From positions 32,411 through 46,898 of the forward strand of contig NW_019091774.1 in the NCBI RefSeq assembly GCF_001949145.1: DNA of 14,488 nucleotides, in the 5' to 3' direction. Under the pieces are notes generated by a model. The model was not told where the DNA came from. It was given only the letters and a program-made list of their open reading frames with translations, and did no database searches. The position numbers and the translations under genes were made by a program. Source of the DNA: Acanthaster planci (taxonomy: Eukaryota; Echinodermata; Asteroidea; Valvatida; Acanthasteridae). This document shows positions 1 to 10,416 of this stretch, in pieces (the first letter of the stretch is position 1; each line of letters starts with the position of its first letter).

Positions 1-82
1 AGGCCATTTGAAGGAATCAATGTGTAGGTTGCAGTATGTCATTTTCTTGGCGTGCATGTGTGTCCATGTAATATAAAGTGGT

Positions 83-511
83 TCACGACATACATTGACC
101 GGCAACATGAAAAACTGTATGTAAAGTTTGACTTTGGCCGCATAATTCAATCTTATAAGTCTCATTATTTGCCTGCTTTAGGAAAATGTCTGATACCGTG
201 TAAACCGAATATTGGTTTGTTCCTATTTGGGGCTGACAGTCAACATCCAAAAAGCATTTTGTGTCCGAGATGATTCCAAACCTGGTCGAGGCAAAACCAA
301 AATCCGACCCATCAGATATTTGTGCATTACTACATTGGTCCCCTCGTAGTTGCCCATTGAACTCAGTGTCTAGTGAGGTCGTGTCTAAGAATTGGACTAG
401 GCATTCGGATCTGTTGTGAATATAGGCTGGTTGTATGTGTACAGGGATTACAGTTGCAAACCCCAGGAAAGCAAGCGTGTTACAGGCTAACGTGCATGCA
501 CACCACTGCAT
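83..511 (-). CDS. Possible small secreted cysteine-containing protein, or first coding exon of one
   Basis: I do not recognise a family. From the ATG at 509-511 the frame stays open for 142 codons to a TGA at 83-85. The product starts MQWCACTLACNTLAFLGF, a short polar start then a hydrophobic stretch to about residue 26, which resembles a signal peptide. The rest has six cysteines (residues 37, 60, 86, 92, 124, 140), an even number suited to disulfides, and sequons NRS (33-35) and NET (116-118). Local GC content appears higher than in the flanking non-coding DNA. The frame is also open upstream to 622, but the ATG at 511 puts the hydrophobic segment at the N terminus. It could be one exon of a gene running left: a weak donor (ACG|GTATCA) follows residue 105. 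No poly(A) signal is visible in the remaining 82 bases. No homology is claimed. Confidence 0.33.
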   Translation of the reverse strand: MQWCACTLACNTLAFLGFATVIPVHIQPAYIHNRSECLVQFLDTTSLDTEFNGQLRGDQCSNAQISDGSDFGFASTRFGIISDTKCFLDVDCQPQIGTNQYSVYTVSDIFLKQANNETYKIELCGQSQTLHTVFHVAGQCMS

Positions 512-622
512 GGTATGTGTCGCTTTTGTCCCGGTTTTATAAACAAAGGTTGCAATACTTGCAAATAAAAAATGGGCGATAGAGACATCTAGTCTACAAC
601 ACGAGTTAACATTACAAATCAA

Positions 623-3400
623 GTGTAAAACATGCTTTGTCTACCTGTCAAAATGTATCCCTTCAGATATGAACATTTGGAATTTTTCATACATGACTGC
701 CCAATTAAACTGTTTACCAAATTTTGTAAAGGACTCCATTGCGATTTCAATTTAGTGAGCCGGGTGAAAGGTTCCTGACCGGGGGGGTTCTGATATGAAG
801 ACTGTTTTGTTGCTAAAAAACGAATGAACATTTGTAACCAAAATGTGGAAATTGAAAACAGAAATGCACTAATACCAACTTTGGAGGATATCAAGATGGT
901 GTGTCTTGGAATATAGTAGCTGTTTGCTAAGAATGTCGAAATTACCTAAGGACGAACGTCAATAGGGTAATTATTAAAGTACACCCTCCTTTACTGTATA
1001 CCATCCGCAGACGTTTCACTGACAAAAACATGGACCACTTACAGTGCCAGTACTCTTTTTGTTGCTATTTCACCTTTTCCTTTATTTCTTGTCGTTTGTG
1101 TCATTGATGTGTATCATTTCTGACTTATTATCAATACTTACAAACGACGGAAAGGTTAACAGGTGTTTTATACTACATGTACCTATAGGCATAGTACTCC
1201 AACAGAATGATGTCAGGAATTTGCAAATATCCTCGTCACATCGCTGCTTGTGATATGGGAATTGCGCTTTGGCATAGGAATTGAGAAAGTAACAAAGTGA
1301 TGGCGGAACATGATCCAAATTCGTGAAAATACTGACAAACCAGATCAAACGATTAAGGACATCCCCTTGTTTTGTGGATTTGAACGCATGATTATGTCGA
1401 ATGAGACAATACAATTCTGGACCAACTTAATTTTAAAGGGTTTGCTAGCCTCGAATTTATGTGCCACTTTTTCTTTGAGAATAAATCCAAAGCGAATTTA
1501 ATAGCAACAATGAAAATACAGCCTTTCACATATTTTTGAAAATATTTTCTTTTGTAGTGGAAGGCGAGGAGAAAAGCCACCTGGAGAAAGATGATCGGGA
1601 CGCATCTTAGACGATATTGGTTGCAGTGTTAAACCATCCATTCAAGTTGTTCAGTGTTCCAGCCAGGTCCATTACAGGTCCTTAACAAGCCAACTCACAA
1701 AACCTTTGTCAAACCTGTCATAGTCCCAGGGTGAACAAGGAAGTGTTATCTTCCAGTTCATTCGAATACTTCTTTGCTGAATGACAATGCTTTAGACTTG
1801 AAGGCACTTGCATAAATTTGTTCTTTAGCAAGAATCAAATGCCTAATTCAATTAGTCTACTTTTTCAAACTTTTTAAGCAACAATCAATCGGGACATACA
1901 AAGAAAAGCTTCAAGGTCATTTGTCTTTATGCATACTCGACTTTTTAAATTTTTTGTTGCAAATTTTACCAGAAACGCTAATGCAATGGTAGTAGAATAG
2001 TGATTCTTTTCCCCAGATTGCTGTACACAACCTGCTCTTGTGCAAATTAGAGACCACAGTTGTACAACATGGATAGTAAATTGCTTATTCATAGTAATAC
2101 TCAGTAGAGAGCATAGAATTTTCGTGTGTTTGTTTCAGCATTTTGTGAAACGATAAAAGATGTATACAGAAATGTTGTAAAAGTTGGATCAGTAATTATG
2201 CAGTTACATTTAGACAAAACTATAAGTGTATTAAGCAGAGATTTTGGCGTTCACATTGTTTGGCGTGTACACTTAATTAGTTGTCTTCGCTTTTTCTATC
2301 TACCACCTGTTTCTCTTGTCGGTGAAGTTCATAAATTTGGCACACTTGTATATATTTTGGATTTTTAAAATTGTAATTGTCATTGTATTGATTTATTGGG
2401 TATATTTGTCTAAAATTGGCTTTTATAAACATTACAACTCAACAACGACCTTGAAAACATGCATGCAGTACAATGTTGACTATCAGCAACAATTAAATAT
2501 TACTGGAGAGTGATAATGACTGAATAGTAAAAGCTAAACATTTCAATATCCTTTGTTTTGAAGGGACTACTTCAGTTTAAGGAATAGAATTAGGGAAAAT
2601 AAAAGTTCATTGTTAATGGGGGCACGAGTACTAACATTCTACAACTCGTATCGTACCTTTTATCAGAAACTGTAGATACTATAATGATCAACTGAGAATT
2701 TTTTAGTGTTGTAGTAGAATAATTTTTGTATAATGTGGTTCTTTGCCAACTATATTGAACCGGTCAAGACAGAAGAGAGCTGGAGTAGACACTTGATGGT
2801 TGGAACGGCAATATGACAAGATTTATTCAAGATTTCAATCACTCCGACTTATGAAAATGTAAGCTTTCAAGTGTAGCTGCAATGAATTATTATTATTTTA
2901 CTATATTTCTGCATCTTTGTACTCTTCAATGTATGAAGACTGTCTTGTAGACTCCTACATGGTTAAATACACTGAAAAGAGTATGCGTTTAAAAAATTAA
3001 AAATACCCCTGCTTTTCAGGACAACTGCAGGCTGTGTTGCTAGCCACATAAACAACAATAAAGCAGCAAATCAGAGAAAGCGGAGTTCAGGAAAATCTAC
3101 AATCTACTTCTTTGTGTACAAATCAGTGTAACATTGAAGCTTCTTTTTGAGATGACATCACAGTCTTGCTCATGAATGTAGAAAAAAATCAAAAAATTTC
3201 TTTTTAAATAATAAAGCAATAGGCCTAAGCCTAGTTGAAAATAAGGTTAACTGAGACAAGAAGGTGCAATGTATAGGTTTGCAATCTCAAAAATTGATTG
3301 CAGCTACCCTTTAAAGAGATTGGAACCTAAACGAGTACTTTTCGAGGACATAGGTTATAAAAACTTGGCCTTTATTGAACTGTTGTTTTAAAGCCATCGT
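623..3400. other. Gene-poor AT-rich stretch, nothing identified
   Basis: Open frames here are short (under about 110 codons), AT-driven and without recognisable motifs. The one at 1044-1253 on the plus strand is rich in Leu, Phe and Ser, as expected from T-rich DNA. I see no tRNA or rRNA, no clear transposon ends and no tandem array. Best read as intergenic or intronic DNA. Confidence 0.6.
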
Positions 3401-6400
3401 GTTACTTGATGTATGTACCGTCAAAGGTTCGTGTTCGTCAGCTCCCCCCCCCCGACAAGCAAAATGTTTGCCCCAAAACCTTGGTACTCGAAGAGAACTG
3501 GACTACAACACCGGTTTATGATTGAAAATAGAATGTTGTTTAACCAGCAAAGGTGTTTGAACTGTTGTAAAATTGTAACTGAAAATAAAGAATGATATGG
3601 AGTTGTGCGTAACACCGAACCTGTGTAATACCCGGAACATTAAAAATACTGCAATCAACTCTGTATTTTACTATCGATATGGTAAACAGACGGTTTGGTT
3701 ATAACAACCACCGCTTTTAATATTGTGGTCTAAATTTACTATATCGTATAAGACAGGTGATGTGATTTATTCACGATTTAACTGCATGCAAACCAATTAC
3801 TCGATATCACCAAAGAAGATTTCTGACGACGCACATAGAATCTACATAAAGACTTATTCTTTTAAGAAACTGAGCCACCACTCTTTGGATAATTATTTTT
3901 GCCTTCAGTTTGTTCGCGTTATTGCAAAAAACGCACGAATAACTGTGGCTACAAGTATTGAATGACTTATCCACCATTATTTAGCACAGTTTTGCAATGT
4001 ACGTTGTATCTATGCTCTCTTTAAAACTGCTCGTCGACCGTTTACAAGATAACGTGTCAATTTGAGCGTAGGGGATACATAGTGTTGTGTGGAGTTATAA
4101 AAGTGTAGCATTGTATCGAGATATGTCGTGTCTGAGGTTTGTAGAGAGTCTTCAAGGTTTGAAATTCGTTTGCCAGCCAGCTCTGACACAGGGCGCCTAG
4201 AATGGCAAATCGTAACGCAATTTTTATCGAGCACCCATTGAACAGAAATCAATAACTAGGGTCAACCTTTCCATGTGCTGGTGACGCGTGCACACTGCAA
4301 ATGCTGTGATTGCTATAGTAAATAACCCAAAATGCTTTCAACGTCCATAGTTCCCTGTATTTCCTTTACAAAAATAGAGCGTGAAAGTTTCCATGGAACC
4401 CTTATGGACTCCTTCATGAGGAAAATAGTGTGCGAAATTCGTAATTGCTTGGCCCGTTTGTTTACTTATTACAAATGAACCTCAGACAAAGGCTGTTGTA
4501 AAATATTGGTTGCATATAACGTTAAAGAAGATGGAAAATAACCTGACCTGAAAGAGGGGTCTTCTGCCAAAACTGACCTCTCACTTTCGAAAATCTATAA
4601 TACATGTACATGCCTACCAGTACGATTAGGTGTTTTTGGTCCGAAACACTAGTATTTGATGGTAGTCTGTCGGTAGGAGCTAGATTACAAGTAAAACATA
4701 TCAAAAATGTTAAAGCATTTTACAAAGTGTTTTCAATTTGAAAAAGCAATAATCGCATTCCACGAAATATTTCAAAGTTTTATTTAATCTTTGCTCAGAA
4801 CTGCGTTAGGTCAATTCAATGTAATATAGAGCATGTCGAAGGAATGGAAGACTAGATAACTATTTGCAACATTGTACAATCTCGTTTTTACGTGCATGAA
4901 AAAGGAGATTTAGGTGCGATAATGCCGGATAAGAAAGGTCATTAACGAAATTCGTTTTTAGCCATCTCGAGGTGACTTTGTTGAATTCTTTCCTGCATGG
5001 CACAAAGGTAACACTTCGATTATTAACAAACGGTTCTTGGGTTGTTTTCAGTTAGAAGTCATTTTGCGAAAAACTCTCGAGCTTGAATGGACTTTCCTAT
5101 ACATGTATATGTAAAATCCTCAAAGAGAAATGCTTTTGGGCGACGAACAAAGACCCAAAATGTTTTCTAGCACGATTCGGTGTTTAAACTTTTCGGCAGA
5201 TCGTTTACTCCTGATAGTAATAGGTTCACAAAGTGGGGGAGAATGAGTTGATTTTTGGTTACAAACACTTAACGTTATATAGTTGTACACTTTTGGTTAA
5301 GAATTATATTACCACCTGTACCTTCCTTTTTCCTACGTCATTAGTTATCTTTTACGAACAAGTGTTGGCAAAACAACAGATTCTCGAGAATAGAATTTAA
5401 GATTTATCATTAGAAAGCGGTAACGAACTCTATTAAAACACTTCAAATAAACTTTAACATAATCTGCCTAACTTGTTAAAATCAAAGTGCATTTTGAAAC
5501 AAATTTGTTACCAGCATAGTGTAAACGGTTTCCTTTCTTAGGCCGCCGATTCTAAACGTAATCAGATGTAAAAAAAAAAAAACTTAAAGCGTTAACTTCA
5601 CGTTCATGTGAAATATCGTATACATCCAATAGTTTTGCAGTAAATCCCGTCGATGAGTTGGACAAAGCTGATTGTTTTGCATAAAACACAATATAGCACG
5701 GCTTACTAAAACACGCATAGATCTAGTTCGGTGACTTTCTGGCTAAATGAAACACCACTTAAACGATACTTAGGTTTTGACATTAAATTATGTTGAAAGA
5801 GTTACACCTTGATTGTATACATACAGGAAGCCTGCATAGAGTAACCTTTCTCAAATGTGTTGAGGTGGGTGTAACTCACGAGATGCCTGTGGATCATCAG
5901 TATACCCTAAGCCCGTTGGCAAAGGACCCCGGTTCCAGTATTCACTGTGTGTTTAACGTCTACCTTAAATATTCTAATTAATCTTAATGCCAAATCAACT
6001 GACGTAGATGAGTTTAGAAAGTGCCTGTAACGCAAATAATGATACATACTAATACAAAACGGAACAGCAACAGGCTTTTGTGCTAGGGTGAACACGCAAA
6101 TTTTTACAATGTTTCGAACACTGCACTGATCACGGTACTTAACTGTCAGGTCCACCCCCTTAGTTTTTGATATACAAGACTGCATTTCTGGGTTCGATAC
6201 TACATAATTGATAGGTAAAATATAGTTGAATAAAGGCAACTGTCGAATAATATTAGATACCCCGGTACCATAATCAGCAATGTATAGGCCAACGAACGTA
6301 TTAAATTATATCTGAATACTATTCGGAATGGTTCCTTATCCAAATGCCTTTTCTGCGTAATTTAACTTTACATTTTTAAAGTACTAGCTTTGAACGCAGT

Positions 6401-6440
6401 TTAGGCGTATTTCCAATAAATCTACGTTACTCTGAAGCCT
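3401..6440. other. Gene-poor stretch with homopolymer runs, nothing identified
   Basis: No convincing coding sequence. There is a run of ten C at 3444-3453 and a run of thirteen A at 5570-5582, both ordinary simple sequence. Open frames at 3413-3615, 3723-3965, 4010-4252 and 5790-6239 are short, lack motifs and often overlap on both strands, so I do not call them. The A-run has no open frame or target duplication beside it that would mark a retroposon end. Confidence 0.55.
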
Positions 6441-6462
6441 TAAGGGGTAAATTTACCCCTTA
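6441..6462. repeat. Perfect 22-bp palindrome
   Basis: The sequence reads TAAGGGGTAAA followed by its exact reverse complement, so the two 11-base arms touch with no loop. Both flanking base pairs mismatch. It lies about 140 bp upstream of the first recognisable codons of the pseudogene at 6601. It could be a dimeric protein-binding site, a remnant of an element end, or chance. Confidence 0.9.
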
Positions 6463-9049
6463 GAAACTGTTTTAGACTCTCTTTCCTATAGTAAAAATAG
6501 ATGACTGCTCTGCACAATACAGGCTTATTTGTGAATATGAACAAAGACTACTGACACATCTGTTTTCTTAACGCGGTGAAATAACTCAACCTTAACTTAA
6601 AACCTTAGTCAAGATGCCCTCTACATAGTCCAAAATGGTCGAGTAAAACCAGGAAAACAGATTATTCTGGGTATGGCCATCAAATCGATGACTGGAAGCA
6701 AAAAGATCGTGCAGATGTTGAACAGGTTTGGGCACATCGTAGATTATAGCACAATAGAGGAGCTTGAAACATCATTGGACGAGGCAATAAAAAATAAGCA
6801 ACAGGCTTGTCCAGAAGGAACCACTGAAAAGATGGTCATGGGTTTGGCCTTTGATAATTTCGATGAAATGACAGAGACATCGGAGCGGATACGCTTCATG
6901 GCACAATGGGTATTCTATACCAAAACAAGGTTGGTCCAAGCCAGACCGGAGACAAATCGGGGAGGCTGTTCTACAGCTGCGCACATTGGATAAAAGGTCA
7001 CGGAAACGGAAGCTTGAGGTTCACGTGCAGCCCCTAGAACCCTACAGAAAGAAGCCACGTATGACCACATTCAAATATGTCATAAAGACATTAGAGGGCA
7101 GCTGTCCTGATGGGAGACCTCAAGCCAAGAAGAAGGATTTGGCATGGATGATGTGCCAGGCGTTGGGCTTGTCCAACATACCACTGGGGGTCGGATTTAA
7201 TTCCTTGATTAAACCTGACAATTCGACTGAACAAGTTGTTATGTACATGAAAAACCCGAACCAACCAATCACAAACCTGGATGTGATACAGGAAACCCTA
7301 GTCATAACACGAAAATGTGCCCACTAGTGTGGACAGCAGTATAGAGTGGTAACATACGACCTAAATGAAGCCAACCCGGCCATGCAGATCCAGGTAACAG
7401 AGTCTCCAAAGCATGATGATTTGTTCGTCATGTTGAGCCCCTTTCATGTTGAAAGGGCTTTTTCAAAGCCATAGAAAAGGTGATTGATGAGTCTGGAGGC
7501 CCCAGAATTCTGACCGATTGTGATGTCTTGGCACCTGATTCACTGAATGGATTGCTGACATGCAAACATTTCAACAGGTGTAAGCGAATCCATCCCATCC
7601 TTGCACTGGCATTTGAGATTCTCCATTTCCAGGCATTTCTTGAGACACTTGATGGGAATGAAAAAGTTGCAGATTTGTTACATTCATTTGAGAGAGCTCC
7701 AGACAATGAAACAACTCCAGATGAAGAGAAATGGCAAGCAGTTGTGTCTTCTGAGATATTTACCTCTTGTCTTACAAAGTACAAAGAGTAGACACACGGG
7801 GCGACAGTACAGTTCTGGATTACTTATGTAGACTACATTCATAACTTCAACAATCTATAACGTGCCATCAGAACAAATGACATTGACCTGTTTACCTATG
7901 CTCTCACTCCAGTTATCGAACTATTCTTTGCAACGAACCATATCAACTATTCCCGTTGGTTGTCAAAATTTCAGTTGGACCTGGTAAACATCGACAATAC
8001 GCACCCTGGCCTTCGCATTCTCCTACAGAATGGTGCCTTCACTTCACTTAAGAGATCAAGCAAGTCCTTCAGCAGACCTCCAGTGGATCTAACGTTGGAA
8101 CAAACCGTGAATGCTGACGCAGCTTTTAGACGCACAGGTCTGTCATCTGCCACCAACAACTTCAGCGCACGCCTTCGATGGATGATAACCAAGTCTGCTC
8201 ATGCTTCCGTTACTGCCAATGCCCAGGAGTTAGCCGGTATGTCGAATCGTGAAGACAAAACTGCAGAATTGCACAGATCACGAATGAAAAGGGATGCCTC
8301 CGACTTGCAGAAGGTCATGGAACAGATAAAGGGATGCTGTGATCCCTTTCAGAGGTCAGCTGAAGTGTCCCCAAGTTAGTTTAATATCAGAACAGGGAAA
8401 GTCACCAGTGAACCTATCAAGGCATGTCTACTTGAATTGAGAGAGGAGGGGAAAGAGCGCCATGAAAAATTTACTTAGTCGTGCTTCGAAGACCAAAACA
8501 ACTTTGAAAGGCCTATAAAGAAGGAGAAACTGCTGGCGTTCAAGCAGAATTGCAAGTCCGGTAAACAGAGCAAAGACAAACGGATAACGTCTCTGGTGTG
8601 CACACGTGATCTGATGGGACGGCTGCTTGTACTAGCCTGTAAGAAAGATCTGGACTCGAAACATGTCCTCTCTCAATGTGCAACACAGATGGTTTGATGG
8701 TAGAAACAGAAAGGAACGCCGTTCTCCATCTCTTGGGAGACAGAGTGGATCAATCAGCTCCAACCACAGTGGATGCAACCGTCATTAATGGCAATTTCTT
8801 CATGCGGACCCTCCTGCCTCATCTTCCAGGAACGTAGGGTGGCTCAGGAGCTGGTATTCTTGAGCAAGTGACCACCATGTCAGGGAACAGAGTAGACATT
8901 GTTTTTGACGTGTACCCTATTCCGTCTATCAAGGAGGGTGAATGAGCTAGAAGAGGTCTGGAGGATAAGGAGAAGCGGGAGTATGTTATATCCGGAGCCG
9001 TGCAAAAGCGTCCGAGGAACACTAGTGACTGCCTACAATCCAGGAGAAG

Positions 9050-9515
9050 CTACCAAAGTTCCTAGCTGAAGAATGGATGGCACCACACTATGCGAGAGTG
9101 ATCAACCGCAAGCATGTGTGCCTGTCTCACCTAGGGGCCTGCTTTCACTTCTATGTCCAAGGAGACACCGTAGTTAGGGAAGTCGTTGAAGACTTGACCA
9201 CAAACCATGGAGAGGCGGACACCCTAATCTGTGCTTATGTAAAAGCTTTGGACGATGGTATTGTCCAGAATGTGGTTGTGAGAGCGTCCAACACAGATAT
9301 TGCTGTCATATTGGTCCATCACTCCTGGAATACTCGAGCAAACATATGGATGGATATTGGTACAGCAGCACGAAACGACAGGAGGTACATCAACATAACT
9401 GACATTGGGAAGACAATTGGAAAGAAGCTTTCCGATGCCCAGATGGCTTTCCACTCGTTTACGGGATCAGAATACACTTCTGCCTTTGTCAGATAGGGAA
9501 AAGTGCGTCCATTCA
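9050..9515 (+). other. FEN1/XPG-like (PIN-type) nuclease region of the pseudogene
   Basis: In frame 2 three motifs occur in the order used by flap-endonuclease-type nucleases: HGEADTL near 9206-9226, RASNTDIAVIL near 9281-9313, and HSFTGSEYTSAF near 9452-9487, followed after a TAG by GKVRPF. In FEN1/XPG nucleases the matching blocks are E-A-(E/D), D-x-D and G-x-D-Y, which carry metal-binding acidic residues. The family resemblance is inferred from motif order and spacing. Two usual acidic positions look changed here: the first Asp of D-x-D is Asn (codon at 9290) and the Asp of G-x-D-Y is Glu (codon at 9470). That fits loss of function. Confidence 0.5.
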
Positions 9516-9949
9516 AGCAGCTGGAAAAGGACATTGACACACAAACAGCATTTGCAGAAATGGCAGAAGGAAACCTGAGCGAGAAGACTATACAAGCTGT
9601 AATATCCTCCATAGCATGGATGTATGGCGCAAAGGTGAGACGGGCAGCACTCTCCTTAGACGCATATCGGCATCAAATGTTTGAGAAAATCTTTGGGCCA
9701 AAGTCAGCAAGCAAAAATCCACTGAAGAAATTAAAGGGCATCGATGCAACATTGATTCCACCCCGTAAGGCGGAGATTTCCCAACATATCCGATGGCGTC
9801 TTTTGTTGCAAGAAGTGGGCAAATGCGGATTTGACTGTCATCCAGCAACATCCTACTGAAGACGATTGTTTGGAGCTCCAAGATGAGACGAATTTCTTGG
9901 TTCAGTGGTCCCCAGCTGCCAGAGGCATTGATACCACACTATAAAGCTA

Positions 9950-10047
9950 CCAATGAGGAAACTGATGAAGATTTTAAGCTGTCCTCTTCAGATGAAGAGG
10001 AGGATCTATCTTCATCAGATGAGGATGAAGAATCGGATGATGACTAA
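9950..10047 (+). other. Acidic Ser/Asp/Glu tail of the pseudogene
   Basis: Frame 1 reads NEETDEDFKLSSSDEEED and then SSSDEDEESDDD up to a TAA. It directly follows SGPQLPEALIPHY in the same frame, so it is the natural C terminus of the decayed protein. Such tails occur in many nuclear proteins as casein-kinase-2-type phosphorylation or histone-binding segments; no specific role can be given. Confidence 0.75.
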
Positions 10048-10416
10048 TTCTATTCGACATTAACAGCAGATGCAATAGGCCTATGTCCTTTTACCTGTTT
10101 AGTGCTAAACATTTCTGATCATCTCTTTTGGGTTACACAGGAGGTACATGTAACACTTGAGCAAATTTATTGTGGTACACCTATTGCCAAGTACAAGGTT
10201 TTGGTATGGATACAAGCTTTCAAACTGACAGCCCTAAACATGTTGTCTGAACAGAGTCTACAAGCAATTGTAACACTTGTTTTAAAAGCTGCTGATTGTT
10301 AAAAATCATATGGTTATTCCTTATTGGGTGACAATTCGCAGTAGTTCCTTAAGTGATTTTAATCTTGTATACTCCATGTTATTTTTATGTAAATTGGGTG
10401 TATTATTGGGTGTGTA
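10048..10416. other. Non-coding stretch downstream of the pseudogene
   Basis: No recognisable coding sequence follows the pseudogene stop. A 66-codon open frame at 10102-10302 has no motif and I do not call it. The stretch could be the former 3' untranslated part of the decayed element, leading into the repeat block. Confidence 0.5.

Larger units (their letters stand above)
6601..10047 (+). pseudogene. Decayed, 5'-truncated copy of a large multicopy invertebrate gene family with a FEN1/XPG-like C-terminal region
   Basis: One protein of about 1,140 residues can be followed across the interval, but no frame stays open. Frames by segment: frame 1 from 6601 to about 6960, frame 2 to about 7463, frame 1 to about 8668, frame 3 to about 9042, frame 2 to about 9792, then frames 1, 3 and 1 to the TAA at 10045-10047. 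In-frame stops lie at 7325, 7789, 7858, 8377, 8476, 8835, 8943 and 9494. Recognisable stretches are QDALYIVQNGRVKPGK near 6610, LNRFGHIVDYS near 6720, HPILALAFEILHFQAFL near 7590, SFSRPPVDLTLEQTVNADAA near 8070, and a nuclease-like region near 9200-9500. I recall this order of motifs from large uncharacterised proteins repeated in marine invertebrate genomes; that is memory, not a search. The part upstream of about 6601 is missing, with a TAA at 6598 in the same frame. No intron is needed within the interval. It is almost certainly not functional as a whole protein. Confidence 0.85.

Noticed and set aside
535-541. TATA-like TATAAAA on the minus strand upstream of the small secreted-type frame
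   Set aside because: It lies only about 24 bases before the ATG at 511, so a start site about 30 bases downstream would fall at or past that ATG. Such motifs are common in AT-rich DNA.
1044-1414. Hydrophobic plus-strand open frame and the opposing minus-strand frame
   Set aside because: Both are short and T- or A-rich, with no motif. Leu/Phe-rich runs are expected from T-rich sequence.
6186-6200. GGTTCGATAC, resembling a tRNA B box
   Set aside because: No A box, anticodon arm or acceptor stem pairing could be found at the right distance.
5790-6239. Opposing open frames of 63 and 110 codons
   Set aside because: No recognisable motif, no splice or initiation context, and overlap on both strands suggests chance.
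6601-10047. TAG codons read as sense, since six of the eight in-frame stops in the decayed gene are TAG
   Set aside because: A TAA and a TGA also interrupt the frame, and about seven frame changes are present, so recoding cannot rescue it. The kinase exons use the standard code.
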